The notes below the pieces were generated by a model that was not told the DNA's origin, searched no databases, and saw only the letters and a program-made list of their open reading frames with translations. From positions 1-32,973 of the forward strand of contig QNYQ01000014.1 of assembly GCA_003978665.1 (NCBI GenBank): 32,973 bases of DNA. The letters are read 5' to 3'. A program made the translations under genes and the position numbers. Position 1 is the first letter of the stretch. Every line of letters starts with the position of its first letter. Shown here piece after piece: positions 7,608-15,550 of the stretch. Source of the DNA: Hyperthermus sp. (GTDB taxonomy: Archaea > Thermoproteota > Thermoprotei_A > Sulfolobales > Pyrodictiaceae).

Positions 7608-7645
7608 TTCTATAAAATGTTTGTCATATAGCTAATAGGAGGGGG
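7608..7645 (+). promoter_or_regulatory. Promoter and ribosome-binding site of the HTH-CBS regulator
   Basis: A clear TATA element, TTCTATAAAATG (about 7608-7619), is followed about 25 nt later by the strong Shine-Dalgarno AGGAGGGGGAGG and then TTG 7651. The AT-rich block contrasts with the GC-rich surroundings. The leader must be very short, since the predicted transcript start falls at the Shine-Dalgarno itself. Confidence 0.6.
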
Positions 7646-7650
7646 AGGGA

Positions 7651-8535
7651 TTGCACTACAAGTTGACTCTCTCCCAACGCGAGGTACTCGAGACCCTAAT
7701 AAAGCTTTACGAGCAGCGGAAGAGGCTGATAAAGAGCAAGGAGATAGCTGACGTGATAAATAGGGATGAGGGGACGGTGAGGAATATTATACTCAGCTTG
7801 AAGGGCCTGGGGCTGATAGAGTCTAAGACGGGGCCAAGCGGAGGCTACATGCCGACGCTCAAGGCCTATGAGATCGTGAGGGGTACGGTAACCCAGATAC
7901 CGGTGCGCTTGAAGAAGGCGGGGAAGGAGCTAGATGTTACTATAACCGGCGTGGAGATACTCGACATACTAAACCCTGAGGGGGGAAGGGCTATACTTAG
8001 GGTTCATGGTGATGTGCGTAGAAGCCTAAGGCCTGGAGATAGGGTTGAGATTGGGCCTACACCTCTGGTTGGCGTGAGGGTTGAGGGTGAAGTAATGCAT
8101 GTAGACACTATAAGCGGCCAGGTGAGCATAAAGATCACGCGCATGGCTAGCATACCGAGGACTCAGGTGGGGGAGATAGCTACAAGTAACCCGTTTACAG
8201 CAAACCCCGATAAGCCTCTGAAAGAGCTTGCGAAGGAGCTTGTTGCACGCCGCATAAGAGGGGTTCCAGTGGTTGATGCTTCAGGAAAGCTCCTGGGGGT
8301 CATAACGCTAACCGATATAAGTAAGGCTTTTGCGGAGGGGAGGCTTGACGCTACAGTCAAGGAGTACATGTCTTCTCCCCCGATCACTATAAGGGAGATA
8401 GATGATATAAGTAAGGCTATAGAGCTGATGAACAAGCATAATATCGGTAGACTACCCGTAGTCGATACTTCCGGCATGCTGGTCGGCATAGTAACCAGGA
8501 CGGACATATTACGCTTCATAGCAGGAATGCGGTAA
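7651..8535 (+). CDS. HTH-CBS transcriptional regulator
   Basis: 294-residue protein with three parts. Residues 1-75 form a winged helix-turn-helix ('LIKSKEIADVINRDEGTVRNI', 'SKTGPSGGYMPT'). Residues about 80-165 are a beta-rich segment ('ILRVHGDVRRSLRPGDRVEIGP'). Residues about 172-292 hold two CBS repeats ('GVPVVDASGKLLGVITLTDI', 'RLPVVDTSGMLVGIVTRTDI'). The arrangement is that of archaeal regulators that bind DNA through the HTH and sense an adenosyl nucleotide through the CBS pair. The start is TTG, chosen by the strong Shine-Dalgarno 5-15 nt upstream. It is a single-gene unit; the regulon is unknown. Confidence 0.88.
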   Translation: MHYKLTLSQREVLETLIKLYEQRKRLIKSKEIADVINRDEGTVRNIILSLKGLGLIESKTGPSGGYMPTLKAYEIVRGTVTQIPVRLKKAGKELDVTITGVEILDILNPEGGRAILRVHGDVRRSLRPGDRVEIGPTPLVGVRVEGEVMHVDTISGQVSIKITRMASIPRTQVGEIATSNPFTANPDKPLKELAKELVARRIRGVPVVDASGKLLGVITLTDISKAFAEGRLDATVKEYMSSPPITIREIDDISKAIELMNKHNIGRLPVVDTSGMLVGIVTRTDILRFIAGMR

Positions 8536-8687
8536 AGCCCGCTGAGGCCGCGCCCAAGGATGGCGAGCCGGGTGCTCCTCCCTCGACCAGCGTTTTCTCC
8601 TTCCTCCAACCCCCTACTCTTTCCTGCCACTAGGGGCTTCGGGGAGGGGGCGGGGTAGCGTGGCGTAAATGTGGGGAGGCGAGGTAC

Positions 8688-8721
8688 CTATAAGTATTAC
8701 TGGATGTGCCTTATAAGATAC
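8688..8721 (+). promoter_or_regulatory. Paired TATA elements forming an inverted repeat before the Fur-family gene
   Basis: CTATAAG (8688-8694) and CTTATAAG (8710-8717) both resemble archaeal TATA boxes. TATAAG (8689-8694) and CTTATA (8710-8715) are exact reverse complements with a 15-nt spacer, so the promoter could also serve as an operator for a dimer. From the second box the transcript would start near 8740, almost at TTG 8742 (leaderless). Confidence 0.45.
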
Positions 8722-8741
8722 ACCTTGGGTGAGTAGCTGTC

Positions 8742-9179
8742 TTGGCTGGGGGGTATCGCGTGGAGAAGAGTGTGGGAGAGAAGCTTGCTAGGCTTGTGAG
8801 CGAGCTGCGTAAGAGGGGCTACCGTGTCACGGCGCAGCGGCTGGCTATAGCGAAGATAGTGTTTGAGAGCATTAAGAGTCATCCGAGCTTCATGGAGATA
8901 GTGCAGGCTGTGAGGGATGCTATGCCGAGCATTAGTCCCAGTACCGTGTATAATAACCTCCAGCTGCTCGAGCAGATGGGGTTCATAAGGAGTTTTGACG
9001 TGGCGGGAGAGACTAGGTATGATGACGCGTTCCCTCATGTAAACCTGGTGTGCCTCGACACTGGCGAGATAGTGGACTTGGAGGGGGTAGAGTGTGTTAA
9101 CGATGTGGTGGTTAAGGCTGGGTTGAGTCCTAGAAACATTCAGAATATTGTCGTGTATGGCTATTGTAGCAGGCCCTAG
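8742..9179 (+). CDS. Fur-family metal-responsive regulator
   Basis: 145-residue Fur/PerR/Zur family protein. A winged helix occupies about residues 15-85 ('RVTAQRLAIAKIVFESIKSH', 'SPSTVYNNLQLLEQMGFI'), and the dimer/metal domain follows ('ETRYDDAFPHVNLVC'). His in 'SHPSFMEI', Asp-His in 'DDAFPHVN' and the histidine-poor end match the regulatory metal site of PerR-like members. The two CxxC pairs of the structural zinc site are absent; the end is 'GYCSRP'. The TTG start sits where a leaderless transcript from the near TATA would begin; GTG 8760 is an alternative. Family members control metal uptake or peroxide defence. The target metal is not decidable from sequence. Confidence 0.88.
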   Translation: MAGGYRVEKSVGEKLARLVSELRKRGYRVTAQRLAIAKIVFESIKSHPSFMEIVQAVRDAMPSISPSTVYNNLQLLEQMGFIRSFDVAGETRYDDAFPHVNLVCLDTGEIVDLEGVECVNDVVVKAGLSPRNIQNIVVYGYCSRP

Positions 9180-9271
9180 CCACGATGCCGGTGTCTTGAA
9201 GGGGGCTGGGGCAATCATCTTTATTAGACGCCTCCATGCCGCTTCCGCGTTCAGCCTGGGGGTAGTGTAGA

Positions 9272-9595
9272 GTGCCTAGGCCCATGTATAGGAGTAGGTC
9301 GCTGCGCCGAGTATATGTGAGGCTGCCCGGCGGCAGGACGGTAGTGCATTATGAGAGGAGGAGGCCTAAGCAGGCTAGGTGTGCTGTGTGCGGGAGGCCT
9401 CTTAACGGTGTTCCGAGGCTGAGGCCCTCGGCGTTGAGGAAGCTTCCATTGACGAAGAAGAGGCCCGAGAGGATGTATGGTGGAGTGTTGTGCGCCGTTT
9501 GCCTAGAGAAATTGTTGAAGAAGTCTATTCGGCTCCATGTTGTCAGGGCTTTAGAGGCTTCGGGAAGCGAAGGGGGGAGTGCTGGCGGGGAGTGA
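9272..9595 (+). CDS. rpl34e: 50S ribosomal protein L34e
   Basis: 107-residue L34e, identified by the basic N-terminus '[22 protein letters not shown]' and a zinc ribbon with CxxC pairs 'CAVCGRPL' and 'CAVCLEKL'. It is part of the archaeal/eukaryal large ribosomal subunit. The GTG start follows GGGGGT at a suitable spacing, and TATA-like TTTATTAG lies near 9219-9226. The last 15 residues ('[12 protein letters not shown]') are a low-complexity tail. It leads the L34e-cmk-L14e run found in many archaea. Confidence 0.95.
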   Translation: MPRPMYRSRSLRRVYVRLPGGRTVVHYERRRPKQARCAVCGRPLNGVPRLRPSALRKLPLTKKRPERMYGGVLCAVCLEKLLKKSIRLHVVRALEASGSEGGSAGGE

Positions 9596-9706
9596 CTTAG
9601 GATTTCCCGCTTCTAGGATCCCGCTTCCCTTTCTCCCTCATTCTGCGATGAGGGAGTGATAGCCTGGATGTTGTTTGGCGTGGAGTGTGCCAGTAGGAGT
9701 AGGGGC

Positions 9707-10273
9707 CCGGTGGTTGCTGTCAGCGGCCCTCCGGGTAGCGGTAAGACTACGTTTGCTAGGAGGCTTGCCGGCGAGCTAGGCTTGCAGTATCATTCTGCTG
9801 GCAGTATTTTTCGCGAGCTTGCGCGGGAGAGGGGGATGAGTGTTGAGGATTTGAACAGGGCTGCCGCACTCGACCCAAGCATAGACCTCGAAATAGACCA
9901 GCGCACAGTCAAGGTTGCGTGTAAAGGGAACGTGGTGATCGAGGGGCATCTCGTGGCATGGGTTGTGAGTAGTATAGCCGACGTCAAAATCTATGTGACA
10001 GCGCCCCTTGAGGTTAGAGTCGAGCGAATAGCTAGGAGAGAGGGTAGGAGCATCGATGAAGTATTAAGGGAGACGCTGGTTAGAGAGTACACGCAGAGAG
10101 CAAGATTCCTCCAATACTATGGCATAGACGTCTCAAGCCTACACGTGTTCGACCTCGTCGTAAACACTGAGAACGTCGGCTTACACGAAGCCTACAAAGT
10201 CATCATGACGTACACCTGCAGTGTACTGCAGGCGAAAGGCTATAGTCCCAGAGCCTGCACAAATAAGGCTTAA
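9707..10273 (+). CDS. cmk: Cytidylate kinase (archaeal type)
   Basis: Phosphorylates CMP/dCMP with ATP. The Walker A loop 'SGPPGSGKTTFARRLA' is followed by 'HSAGSIFRELARERGMSVED', 'IDLEIDQRT' and 'NVVIEGHLVAWV', the substrate-binding elements of archaeal Cmk. From GTG 9707 (GGAG about 10 nt upstream) the protein is 188 residues with the P-loop near residue 6, as in the family. The track start, GTG 9656, would add 17 residues ('MIAWMLFGVECASRSRG') not expected in the family; ATG 9668 is a third option. It lies between L34e and L14e, a conserved archaeal neighbourhood. Confidence 0.93.
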   Translation, partial: PVVAVSGPPGSGKTTFARRLAGELGLQYHSAGSIFRELARERGMSVEDLNRAAALDPSIDLEIDQRTVKVACKGNVVIEGHLVAWVVSSIADVKIYVTAPLEVRVERIARREGRSIDEVLRETLVREYTQRARFLQYYGIDVSSLHVFDLVVNTENVGLHEAYKVIMTYTCSVLQAKGYSPRACTNKA

Positions 10274-10325
10274 AACCATCACACGCCTCCGGGAAACCTT
10301 GCTCACTAATGGAGAGTGATGGGGA

Positions 10326-10616
10326 GTGCCCGCGATAGAAGTGGGAAGGCTCTGCGTTAAAACCCGTGGGCGAGAGGCGGGGAGGAAGTGCGTAATAGTA
10401 GAGATAATAGATGACAATTTCGTTCTCGTGACAGGGCCTAAGACCATTACGGGCGTGAAGAGGAGGAGAGCAAACATAAACCACATAGAGGTGCTTCCCA
10501 AGAAGATAGATATTGAGCCCGGAGCCAGCGACGATGAAGTAGCAGAGGCATTGAAAAAGGCGAACCTCATAGACTTTATGAAGGAGGCTGTGAAGCCCCA
10601 GCTCACTCCGGTATAG
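10326..10616 (+). CDS. rpl14e: 50S ribosomal protein L14e
   Basis: 96-residue archaeal L14e with the family KOW-like beginning ('[20 protein letters not shown]'), '[23 protein letters not shown]' and a C-terminal helix. It is a large-subunit ribosomal protein. The GTG start sits after GGAGAGTGATGGG. In many archaea cbf5 (tRNA/rRNA pseudouridine synthase) follows; here a MobA-like gene follows after 159 nt. A T-run (GGGGCTTTTTGCG, about 10655-10667) after the stop may end the transcript. Confidence 0.95.
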   Translation: MPAIEVGRLCVKTRGREAGRKCVIVEIIDDNFVLVTGPKTITGVKRRRANINHIEVLPKKIDIEPGASDDEVAEALKKANLIDFMKEAVKPQLTPV

Positions 10617-10716
10617 TCAAGGCGGCTGGAGGGGCGGGAAAAGGTTCTGGCGGGGCTTTTTGCGTTAGCTGCTAGATGGATCATCCAGAACGTCTTGTTG
10701 ACGCGTGCTTCCCATG

Positions 10717-10725
10717 CATATATAG
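10717..10725 (+). promoter_or_regulatory. TATA box for the MobA-like gene
   Basis: CATATATAG is a strong AT element in a GC-rich gap, roughly 50-80 nt before the candidate TTG/GTG starts (10776-10797). It indicates that this gene is transcribed separately from L14e. Confidence 0.5.
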
Positions 10726-10775
10726 TTCTTAATGGGACTGCTTGCACCCCGGCTATTTTCCTGCAGCAATAGCCT

Positions 10776-11594
10776 TTGATAGTGAGTGGGGCGTTGTTGT
10801 TGAGGGTTGGCATCGTACTTGCTGGAGGGGCTGGTAGGAGGTTTGGCAGAGATAAGGTTGTAGCGCTTGTTGATGGAGAGGTTTCAGTGAGCCGTGTCGC
10901 ACGCGTGCTAAGGGCTGCAGGAGCAGGTCGTGTGTATGTCAGTGTGCGCGACGAGTACAAGTGTAAGATTTATACAAGCCTGAGCGGTGCTGACGGCTGC
11001 GTCTATGACCCCTCATGGCTTCGCTGTGGGGGGCCTGCAGCAGCTCTGGCTGGGTTAGGGGGGCTGGAAGGGGCCAGGCTCTTCTTTCTCGCCCCAGCCG
11101 ACATGCCATGGCTTAGGCCCAGCGTGTACCTATGGCTTGAAGCATTCATGGGGTTGACTGGTGCTGAGGCAGCTGTCATGGTGCACGAGGAGGGTAGTGT
11201 GGAAACCCTGGTAGCTGCTATGCGAGGGTCTCTTGTAGGAAGGCTGCCCAGTATTCTGGGGGAGTTATGCAGGTTAAGGGGGAAGATTAGGGTTAGCGAT
11301 GCTTACCGGTCTGCACGGAGACTGGTGGTTGTAGGTTCTGGGCTGCTTTCTGAGAGCGGGAGCACATTCACACACATTAACACGGTTGAATCCCTTAAGA
11401 CAAGATGCTCTGAGAGGAGGTTGGGTCCGAAGCTGGTGACCGTTGTTGAGCCTCTACTGGAGATCCAGGATTCCAAGAAGGGGCTCTGCTCGCTCCTTGA
11501 GAGGGAGGAGAAGCTTTACAGTAGGCTGGGACTGGATCTTTTCCGGAGCCAGGTAGCAGGGGATAGGAGAGTCCTCTGCAAGCACTTTTCGTAG
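10776..11594 (+). CDS. MobA-like NTP transferase with a C-terminal extension
   Basis: 272-residue protein whose first 200 residues match molybdenum-cofactor guanylyltransferase (MobA) and related NTP transferases. Nucleotide loop 'LAGGAGRRFGRDKVVALVDG', metal-binding 'APADMPWLRP', and a family-like end 'FTHINTVESL'. MobA joins GMP to molybdopterin for Mo/W enzymes, an attractive role in a hyperthermophile with tungsten enzymes. About 65 further residues ('EPLLEIQDSKKGLCSLLERE', 'YSRLGLDLF') form an unassigned helical tail. Start codons TTG 10776, GTG 10782 and the TTG run at 10791-10797 are all possible; the last group would put the loop near the N-terminus as usual. Substrate is inferred. 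Confidence 0.75.
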   Translation: MIVSGALLLRVGIVLAGGAGRRFGRDKVVALVDGEVSVSRVARVLRAAGAGRVYVSVRDEYKCKIYTSLSGADGCVYDPSWLRCGGPAAALAGLGGLEGARLFFLAPADMPWLRPSVYLWLEAFMGLTGAEAAVMVHEEGSVETLVAAMRGSLVGRLPSILGELCRLRGKIRVSDAYRSARRLVVVGSGLLSESGSTFTHINTVESLKTRCSERRLGPKLVTVVEPLLEIQDSKKGLCSLLEREEKLYSRLGLDLFRSQVAGDRRVLCKHFS

Positions 11595-11771
11595 GCAATG
11601 TGCACGCATCCTGCTGGAGGGGACGGGTCTCGTGGAGGGGCTGTGAGCGGGGCTGTACTCGCTGAGTCTCCGGCGTAGGGATGATGAGGTCTTTAAGTGG
11701 CGAGCCCGCGAGGGTTTTGCGCCAATACTTTGCCCCCCTCCCCTACTATGCTGGGCTAGGGGTGGTCTATT

Positions 11772-12242
11772 ATGGATTTGATAGTTGTGCTTCATGATGT
11801 CTCCAGCGCGCAAAGACTTATTGACATGGCCAGGCTGGTTTACGGCATGGGATTCAAGTATTTCATAGCCTCTAAGGTCTACGGCGCAGCAGCCTCCAGC
11901 GGTGTCCCCGAGGCAAGTAGGCTCGCCCTTAGACTTGGCCGCTTTTTCTCTGTACTCCCCTCTGTACGCGAAGCCGTCGAGATCTTTGAGCCGAGCATGA
12001 CGCTCATAGTTAGCTACGAGCATGGCGAGCCCCTGAGCTTAGAGGAGGTGGGCGAGCTCATTGAGCGCGAGAGGAAAGTCCTCCTTGTCCTGGGGGGGAT
12101 AGAGCCCGGCCCGGGGAAGGATGTTGTGGGGCTCGGTAAGCCAATATACATACGTGGCGTCGAGTCCCGTATCGGGGCCGTGGCAGAAGCTGCCCTAATA
12201 CTCTACGAAGCCTCTAGGCGCCTCTCAGCTTCAACGCGATAA
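11772..12242 (+). CDS. COG4080-like SPOUT-family RNA methyltransferase-like protein
   Basis: 156-residue archaeal protein recognised by the start 'MDLIVVLHDVSSAQRLIDMA' and the general SPOUT-like alpha/beta pattern with a glycine-rich loop 'LVLGGIEPGPGKDVVGLG' near the end. The family has been labelled RecB-like nuclease in older annotations and SPOUT RNA methyltransferase-like later. The trefoil-knot-type C-terminal loop supports the latter. The target RNA is unknown. TATA-like CTTTAAG at about 11692-11698 precedes it. Its last 29 nt overlap the convergent DNA methyltransferase gene. Confidence 0.7.
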   Translation: MDLIVVLHDVSSAQRLIDMARLVYGMGFKYFIASKVYGAAASSGVPEASRLALRLGRFFSVLPSVREAVEIFEPSMTLIVSYEHGEPLSLEEVGELIERERKVLLVLGGIEPGPGKDVVGLGKPIYIRGVESRIGAVAEAALILYEASRRLSASTR

Positions 12243-13170
12243 ACCTGGCTATTGCCTCGGCCAAGGGCACGGGCACAGCCTCACCCACTTGGTTATACTG
12301 CTGGTCCTTCCCGCCAAGAAACACGTGGTGGTCGGGGAAACCCATAAGCCTTGCCTGCTCCCTCACAGTTAGAAACCTGTCTTCGAAGGGATGGATGAAC
12401 CTGCTGCTCCCAAGAACCGTTGGAGCGTGCCTCTTAGGGTCAAGCCTTATGAGGTTAGGCAGCCTCCTACCCTCAGCTCCCTCGTAGAGTATGAGGGCTT
12501 GACCCCAACGTAGCCTCGCTATGCGCCTAAGCTTCCTTGGGCTTATTGACGGGGGATCATGGTTTAGCGCTGAGCCGCTTCCGGGTGGGGGGAGGCCTGC
12601 CAGGGCCTCTTGTACGCTTATTCTACGGGGCGACTTGATGGGGGCTATTTTCATGTTTGACACGAAGACCCTGAGCCTATGGCTTGGAGTCGAGTAGTCC
12701 TCGGCCAGCAGTTTGTTAAAGAATATTCTCGGGTAGCCGGCCTCCTCGAAAACCCTCCTTAGCTCATCCTTCACGTCAAGAATACCTGCTACATTCTCCA
12801 TTACGAACACGCGGGGCTTTAGCTCCCCCACTATTCTAGCGAAGTGGAGGACCAGCTGTCCTGCAGGATCCTCGTAGAGTCTCTCAACAGGCCTCCTCCG
12901 TCTACGCGGGTTTGCGCCAGTGAATGGCTCGCATGGAGGGCTCCCTATAACTATCTCTGGCCTACCCACAAGCTCTTCAATGAGCTCGCCGCTAACCTCT
13001 CTAACATCCATGGCCAGTACCACGGCTTCAGGAAAATTGGCCTTAAAGCTCCTTGCAGCAGCTGGATCGTTATCAACGCCTAAAAGGATTCTGAAACCAG
13101 CACGCCTAAAACCCTCAGCGAAGCCCCCCGCGCCCGAGAAGAGGTCAACCACCCCCCTCTCTACTAGCAC
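12214..13170 (-). CDS. DNA (cytosine-5) methyltransferase, orphan
   Basis: 318-residue C5-cytosine methyltransferase with the motifs in order: I '[13 protein letters not shown]' (residues 9-21), IV '[13 protein letters not shown]' with catalytic Cys about 80, VI 'FVMENVAGI', VIII 'HRLRVFVS', IX 'APTVLGS' and X '[12 protein letters not shown]'. It transfers a methyl group from SAM to cytosine C5 in a sequence-specific site. The region between VIII and IX, holding the target-recognition domain, is only about 75 residues. No restriction endonuclease gene is near. The start overlaps the tfe end by 26 nt (GTG 13170; GTG 13152 also possible), so it is translated from the hflX-trm56-tfe operon. It converges on the SPOUT-like gene with a 29-nt overlap. 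Confidence 0.9.
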   Translation of the reverse strand: MLVERGVVDLFSGAGGFAEGFRRAGFRILLGVDNDPAAARSFKANFPEAVVLAMDVREVSGELIEELVGRPEIVIGSPPCEPFTGANPRRRRRPVERLYEDPAGQLVLHFARIVGELKPRVFVMENVAGILDVKDELRRVFEEAGYPRIFFNKLLAEDYSTPSHRLRVFVSNMKIAPIKSPRRISVQEALAGLPPPGSGSALNHDPPSISPRKLRRIARLRWGQALILYEGAEGRRLPNLIRLDPKRHAPTVLGSSRFIHPFEDRFLTVREQARLMGFPDHHVFLGGKDQQYNQVGEAVPVPLAEAIARFIALKLRGA

Positions 13171-13684
13171 GCCTATCCGCCTCTAGGAGCCTGACATATT
13201 GCCTTAGGATTTCAATCCTGAGGTCGCGTTCACTGTCCGGCACAAGCATTTCTCCGCAACGGGGGCATGTAAACTCGTATTCAAGAGCCTCCTCAAACGT
13301 GTAGCGGGTCTTGTCTAGCGGGCATATGTAGTATTGCGTCTCCTCCTCTCTCTCCAAGAGGTATTTGAGCCTCTCCAGCGCAGCCCTCTTTCTAGCCTCA
13401 ATAACTGCCGGGAGGCCTTCATAGTTTACCTTCCAGTAGAATATCAGTCTTCCCTTGTCAGGGTGGCGTAGCCTACGGTAGGTTACAAGTCCTTTCTCAG
13501 CAAGCATGTTCAATGCCCTCCTAACAACGCTCCCCCTAAGCTCCGTCTTCTCCATGATATCGTATTCTGAGAGTTCTTCGCCTTCCTGGTAGAGTACCTC
13601 GAATACTCTCCTTGCGTCGGGCCCCATCATCTTCTCCACGAACACATATAATTTGTCTACATTATTGCTTCTCTCCTGCTCCAA
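13145..13684 (-). CDS. tfe: Transcription factor E, alpha subunit (TFE)
   Basis: 179-residue archaeal TFE, the TFIIE-alpha homologue that helps RNA polymerase open promoters. An extended winged helix occupies about residues 10-95 ('[20 protein letters not shown]', '[14 protein letters not shown]'), then a short coiled region and a zinc-ribbon region. The ribbon reads '[20 protein letters not shown]' followed by 'CPRCGEML': the second pair is a normal CxxC, while the first is CPLDK with only one Cys, so zinc coordination may be altered. The start is TTG 13684. It is third in the hflX-trm56-tfe run and overlaps the methyltransferase downstream. Confidence 0.93.
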   Translation of the reverse strand: MEQERSNNVDKLYVFVEKMMGPDARRVFEVLYQEGEELSEYDIMEKTELRGSVVRRALNMLAEKGLVTYRRLRHPDKGRLIFYWKVNYEGLPAVIEARKRAALERLKYLLEREEETQYYICPLDKTRYTFEEALEYEFTCPRCGEMLVPDSERDLRIEILRQYVRLLEADRRASREGGG

Positions 13685-13707
13685 TGCTCAAACCCCAGGT
13701 TGAGTGT

Positions 13708-14238
13708 TTAGGTTCCTCTGAGGCTAACTATCTTTTTCCCGCGCTTAGAGGGGATTATACGTATCTTAGCGTTGGGAAACTCTTGTCTCAGCTCCCTACC
13801 CTCGAAGAGCCTGTCGAGGAATATGGCGAGCGCTGCTATCTCACTGTGGGGCTGGCTGCCTATGGCTACATTGTAGTCGGCGTGCTCATAGAAGAATGCT
13901 GGCACCTTCTCGGCCCCTACAACGATCAGCTTGGGCCTCTTACTCTCCCTGATGGAAGATATGACATCGTCTACGTGTAGCCCGTACATGGTTAAGTGAA
14001 TGACTTCTCCACCATGCCTTCTCCAGTCAATAACGAATCTTTCTCCGGGGACGCCGCATAATAGCTCCATTTCCCCGCCCCACCTATCTATGACTTTTCT
14101 TAGGGATTCAATGACCTTCTCGTCGCAGACGTCGGCCAGTACGAACCCGTTAGCTCCAAAGGCTCTTGCAACGAGTCCGACATGGGTGGTTACTCTTTTA
14201 TCCCTGCCCGGCCTATGGCCCAGCCTCAACACATACAC
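13708..14238 (-). CDS. trm56: tRNA (cytidine(56)-2'-O)-methyltransferase
   Basis: SPOUT methyltransferase that 2'-O-methylates C56 in the T loop of archaeal tRNAs. Recognised from '[20 protein letters not shown]', 'ARAFGANGF', '[11 protein letters not shown]' and the SAM/knot region '[20 protein letters not shown]' with '[20 protein letters not shown]'. The track start (14283) would overlap hflX by 58 nt and add '[15 protein letters not shown]'. GTG 14238 gives the family-typical 'VYVLRLGHR' start within the last codons of hflX, so the genes still overlap by 13 nt. Operon position between hflX and tfe suggests constitutive expression. Confidence 0.9.
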   Translation of the reverse strand: MYVLRLGHRPGRDKRVTTHVGLVARAFGANGFVLADVCDEKVIESLRKVIDRWGGEMELLCGVPGERFVIDWRRHGGEVIHLTMYGLHVDDVISSIRESKRPKLIVVGAEKVPAFFYEHADYNVAIGSQPHSEIAALAIFLDRLFEGRELRQEFPNAKIRIIPSKRGKKIVSLRGT

Positions 14239-15350
14239 TTTCCCGTAGCTTTTAGCGAGGCAACAATCACCCGCTTCAGCCACTCGATACCATCCCCCGC
14301 CTTGGCCGAGATAGGTACCACAGCCTTAAGCCACGGGTATGCTCCGCTTGTCACGTCCTCCAGTAAACCTACTATCCTATCCACGTTGCGCTCCGGGACT
14401 AGGTCGATCTTGTTGGCAGCTATGATCATGGGTCTACCTACTGCACCAATACGGCTAAGGGTTCTTAGGGCCTCAGCTACCTTATCCACTATAACCTCCT
14501 GCCTCTCAGACGCGTCGACCACGAACAATAACATGTTGGCGTGCACCGCCTCCTCAAGAGTCGAATGGAATGCCTCAACGATCTCTGGGGGAATCCTACT
14601 GATAAACCCTACAGTATCCACGAAAGCAATCTTCAACCCGTTAAGAGTAACGGCCCTCACCTTAGGCGACACGGTAGTGAAGTATTCGGGGCCGACTGGC
14701 TTCGAGAGGCCTGTTAACCGGTTGAATAGACTGGTCTTGCCAGCACTAGCATATCCTACTATTGCTACGTGGGGAATACCGGTGCTCTTCCTCTTAGCTC
14801 TCTCTAAGGCCCTGCGCGCGGCAAGTCTTTTCAACTCCCTCCTTATCCTCGCAATCCTAGAGACCATATGCCTATAGTAGCTGTCAATAGCATAGCCTCC
14901 TGGGCCCAGGAAGCCCGGGAGCTCACCCATCTTAGCCAGCCTAATAGCCTCCCTAACCAAGGGGAGTCTGTGACGGAGCCTAGCCAGCTCTATCTGATAC
15001 AACGCCTCCCTGCTTCCAGCATGTAAGGCGAAAATCTCTAAGATGAGTAACGTGCGGTCAATGACATCTACCCTGGCCGCCTCCACAAGCCTAAAATAAT
15101 CCCTGGGCTTTATGTCATCAAACACCACAATCCTAGCATTATCGTTGCCCCTAAGCCTCGAAGCCCTCTCAGCAACCTCCCTTAGCTTCGCCTCACTCAA
15201 CAGCCTACCATGTGAAACCCTACGGTAATAGATAATGTCTTCGACAACATAGCCCGCACTACCAAGCAGGGAGAGGGCCTCGCGAACCTCCCAGCCAAGA
15301 AGCCCACGCGGTAAAAGAAGCAGAGCAGGCCGCCAAGCATCCACCAACAC
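14226..15350 (-). CDS. hflX: HflX-type GTPase
   Basis: 374-residue ribosome-associated GTPase of the HflX family. The N-terminal HflX domain occupies about residues 1-170, with a helical region just before the G domain ('[20 protein letters not shown]'). G1 is '[15 protein letters not shown]', G3 'DTVGFI', G4 'NKID' and G5 'ISAKAG'. Family members split stalled ribosomes or bind the large subunit under stress. The start is GTG 15350 just after a purine-rich GGGGGAAGC. A TATA CTATATAG on the minus strand (15432-15439) predicts a leader of about 60 nt that contains a hairpin. First gene of the hflX-trm56-tfe-methyltransferase operon. Confidence 0.93.
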   Translation of the reverse strand: MLVDAWRPALLLLPRGLLGWEVREALSLLGSAGYVVEDIIYYRRVSHGRLLSEAKLREVAERASRLRGNDNARIVVFDDIKPRDYFRLVEAARVDVIDRTLLILEIFALHAGSREALYQIELARLRHRLPLVREAIRLAKMGELPGFLGPGGYAIDSYYRHMVSRIARIRRELKRLAARRALERAKRKSTGIPHVAIVGYASAGKTSLFNRLTGLSKPVGPEYFTTVSPKVRAVTLNGLKIAFVDTVGFISRIPPEIVEAFHSTLEEAVHANMLLFVVDASERQEVIVDKVAEALRTLSRIGAVGRPMIIAANKIDLVPERNVDRIVGLLEDVTSGAYPWLKAVVPISAKAGDGIEWLKRVIVASLKATGKCMC

Positions 15351-15379
15351 AAGCTTCCCCCAGGGGGTCGCCAGGGGCG

Positions 15380-15398
15380 CTGGGAATCAGCTTCCCAG
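15380..15398 (-). repeat. 7-bp hairpin in the predicted hflX leader
   Basis: CTGGGAA-TCAGC-TTCCCAG is a perfect stem with a 5-nt loop. It lies between the hflX TATA box and the GTG start, so it would be in the 5' leader RNA if transcription starts near 15410. The role is unknown. Confidence 0.4.
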
Positions 15399-15431
15399 GC
15401 TACGCCACCCTTATGGACACTACACACAACC

Positions 15432-15439
15432 CTATATAG
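15432..15439 (-). promoter_or_regulatory. TATA box for the hflX operon
   Basis: CTATATAG reads identically on both strands. On the minus strand it predicts a start near 15410 for hflX. No rightward gene is nearby, so the leftward operon is the likely user. Confidence 0.55.
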
Positions 15440-15550
15440 TGCTCGTTATAGTGCAAGAGAGAGTTTACAGAGACGCTGTGGCTGCTTGTGGGGGGCGTAT
15501 GGCTGCTGGAGCGAGCAATAAGTGTCGATCGCTGTACTAGAGCTCGATGC

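Noticed and set aside
11678-11686. ATGATGA resembling a box C of a C/D guide RNA
   Set aside because: No box D (CTGA) or C'/D' pair follows at the required distance.
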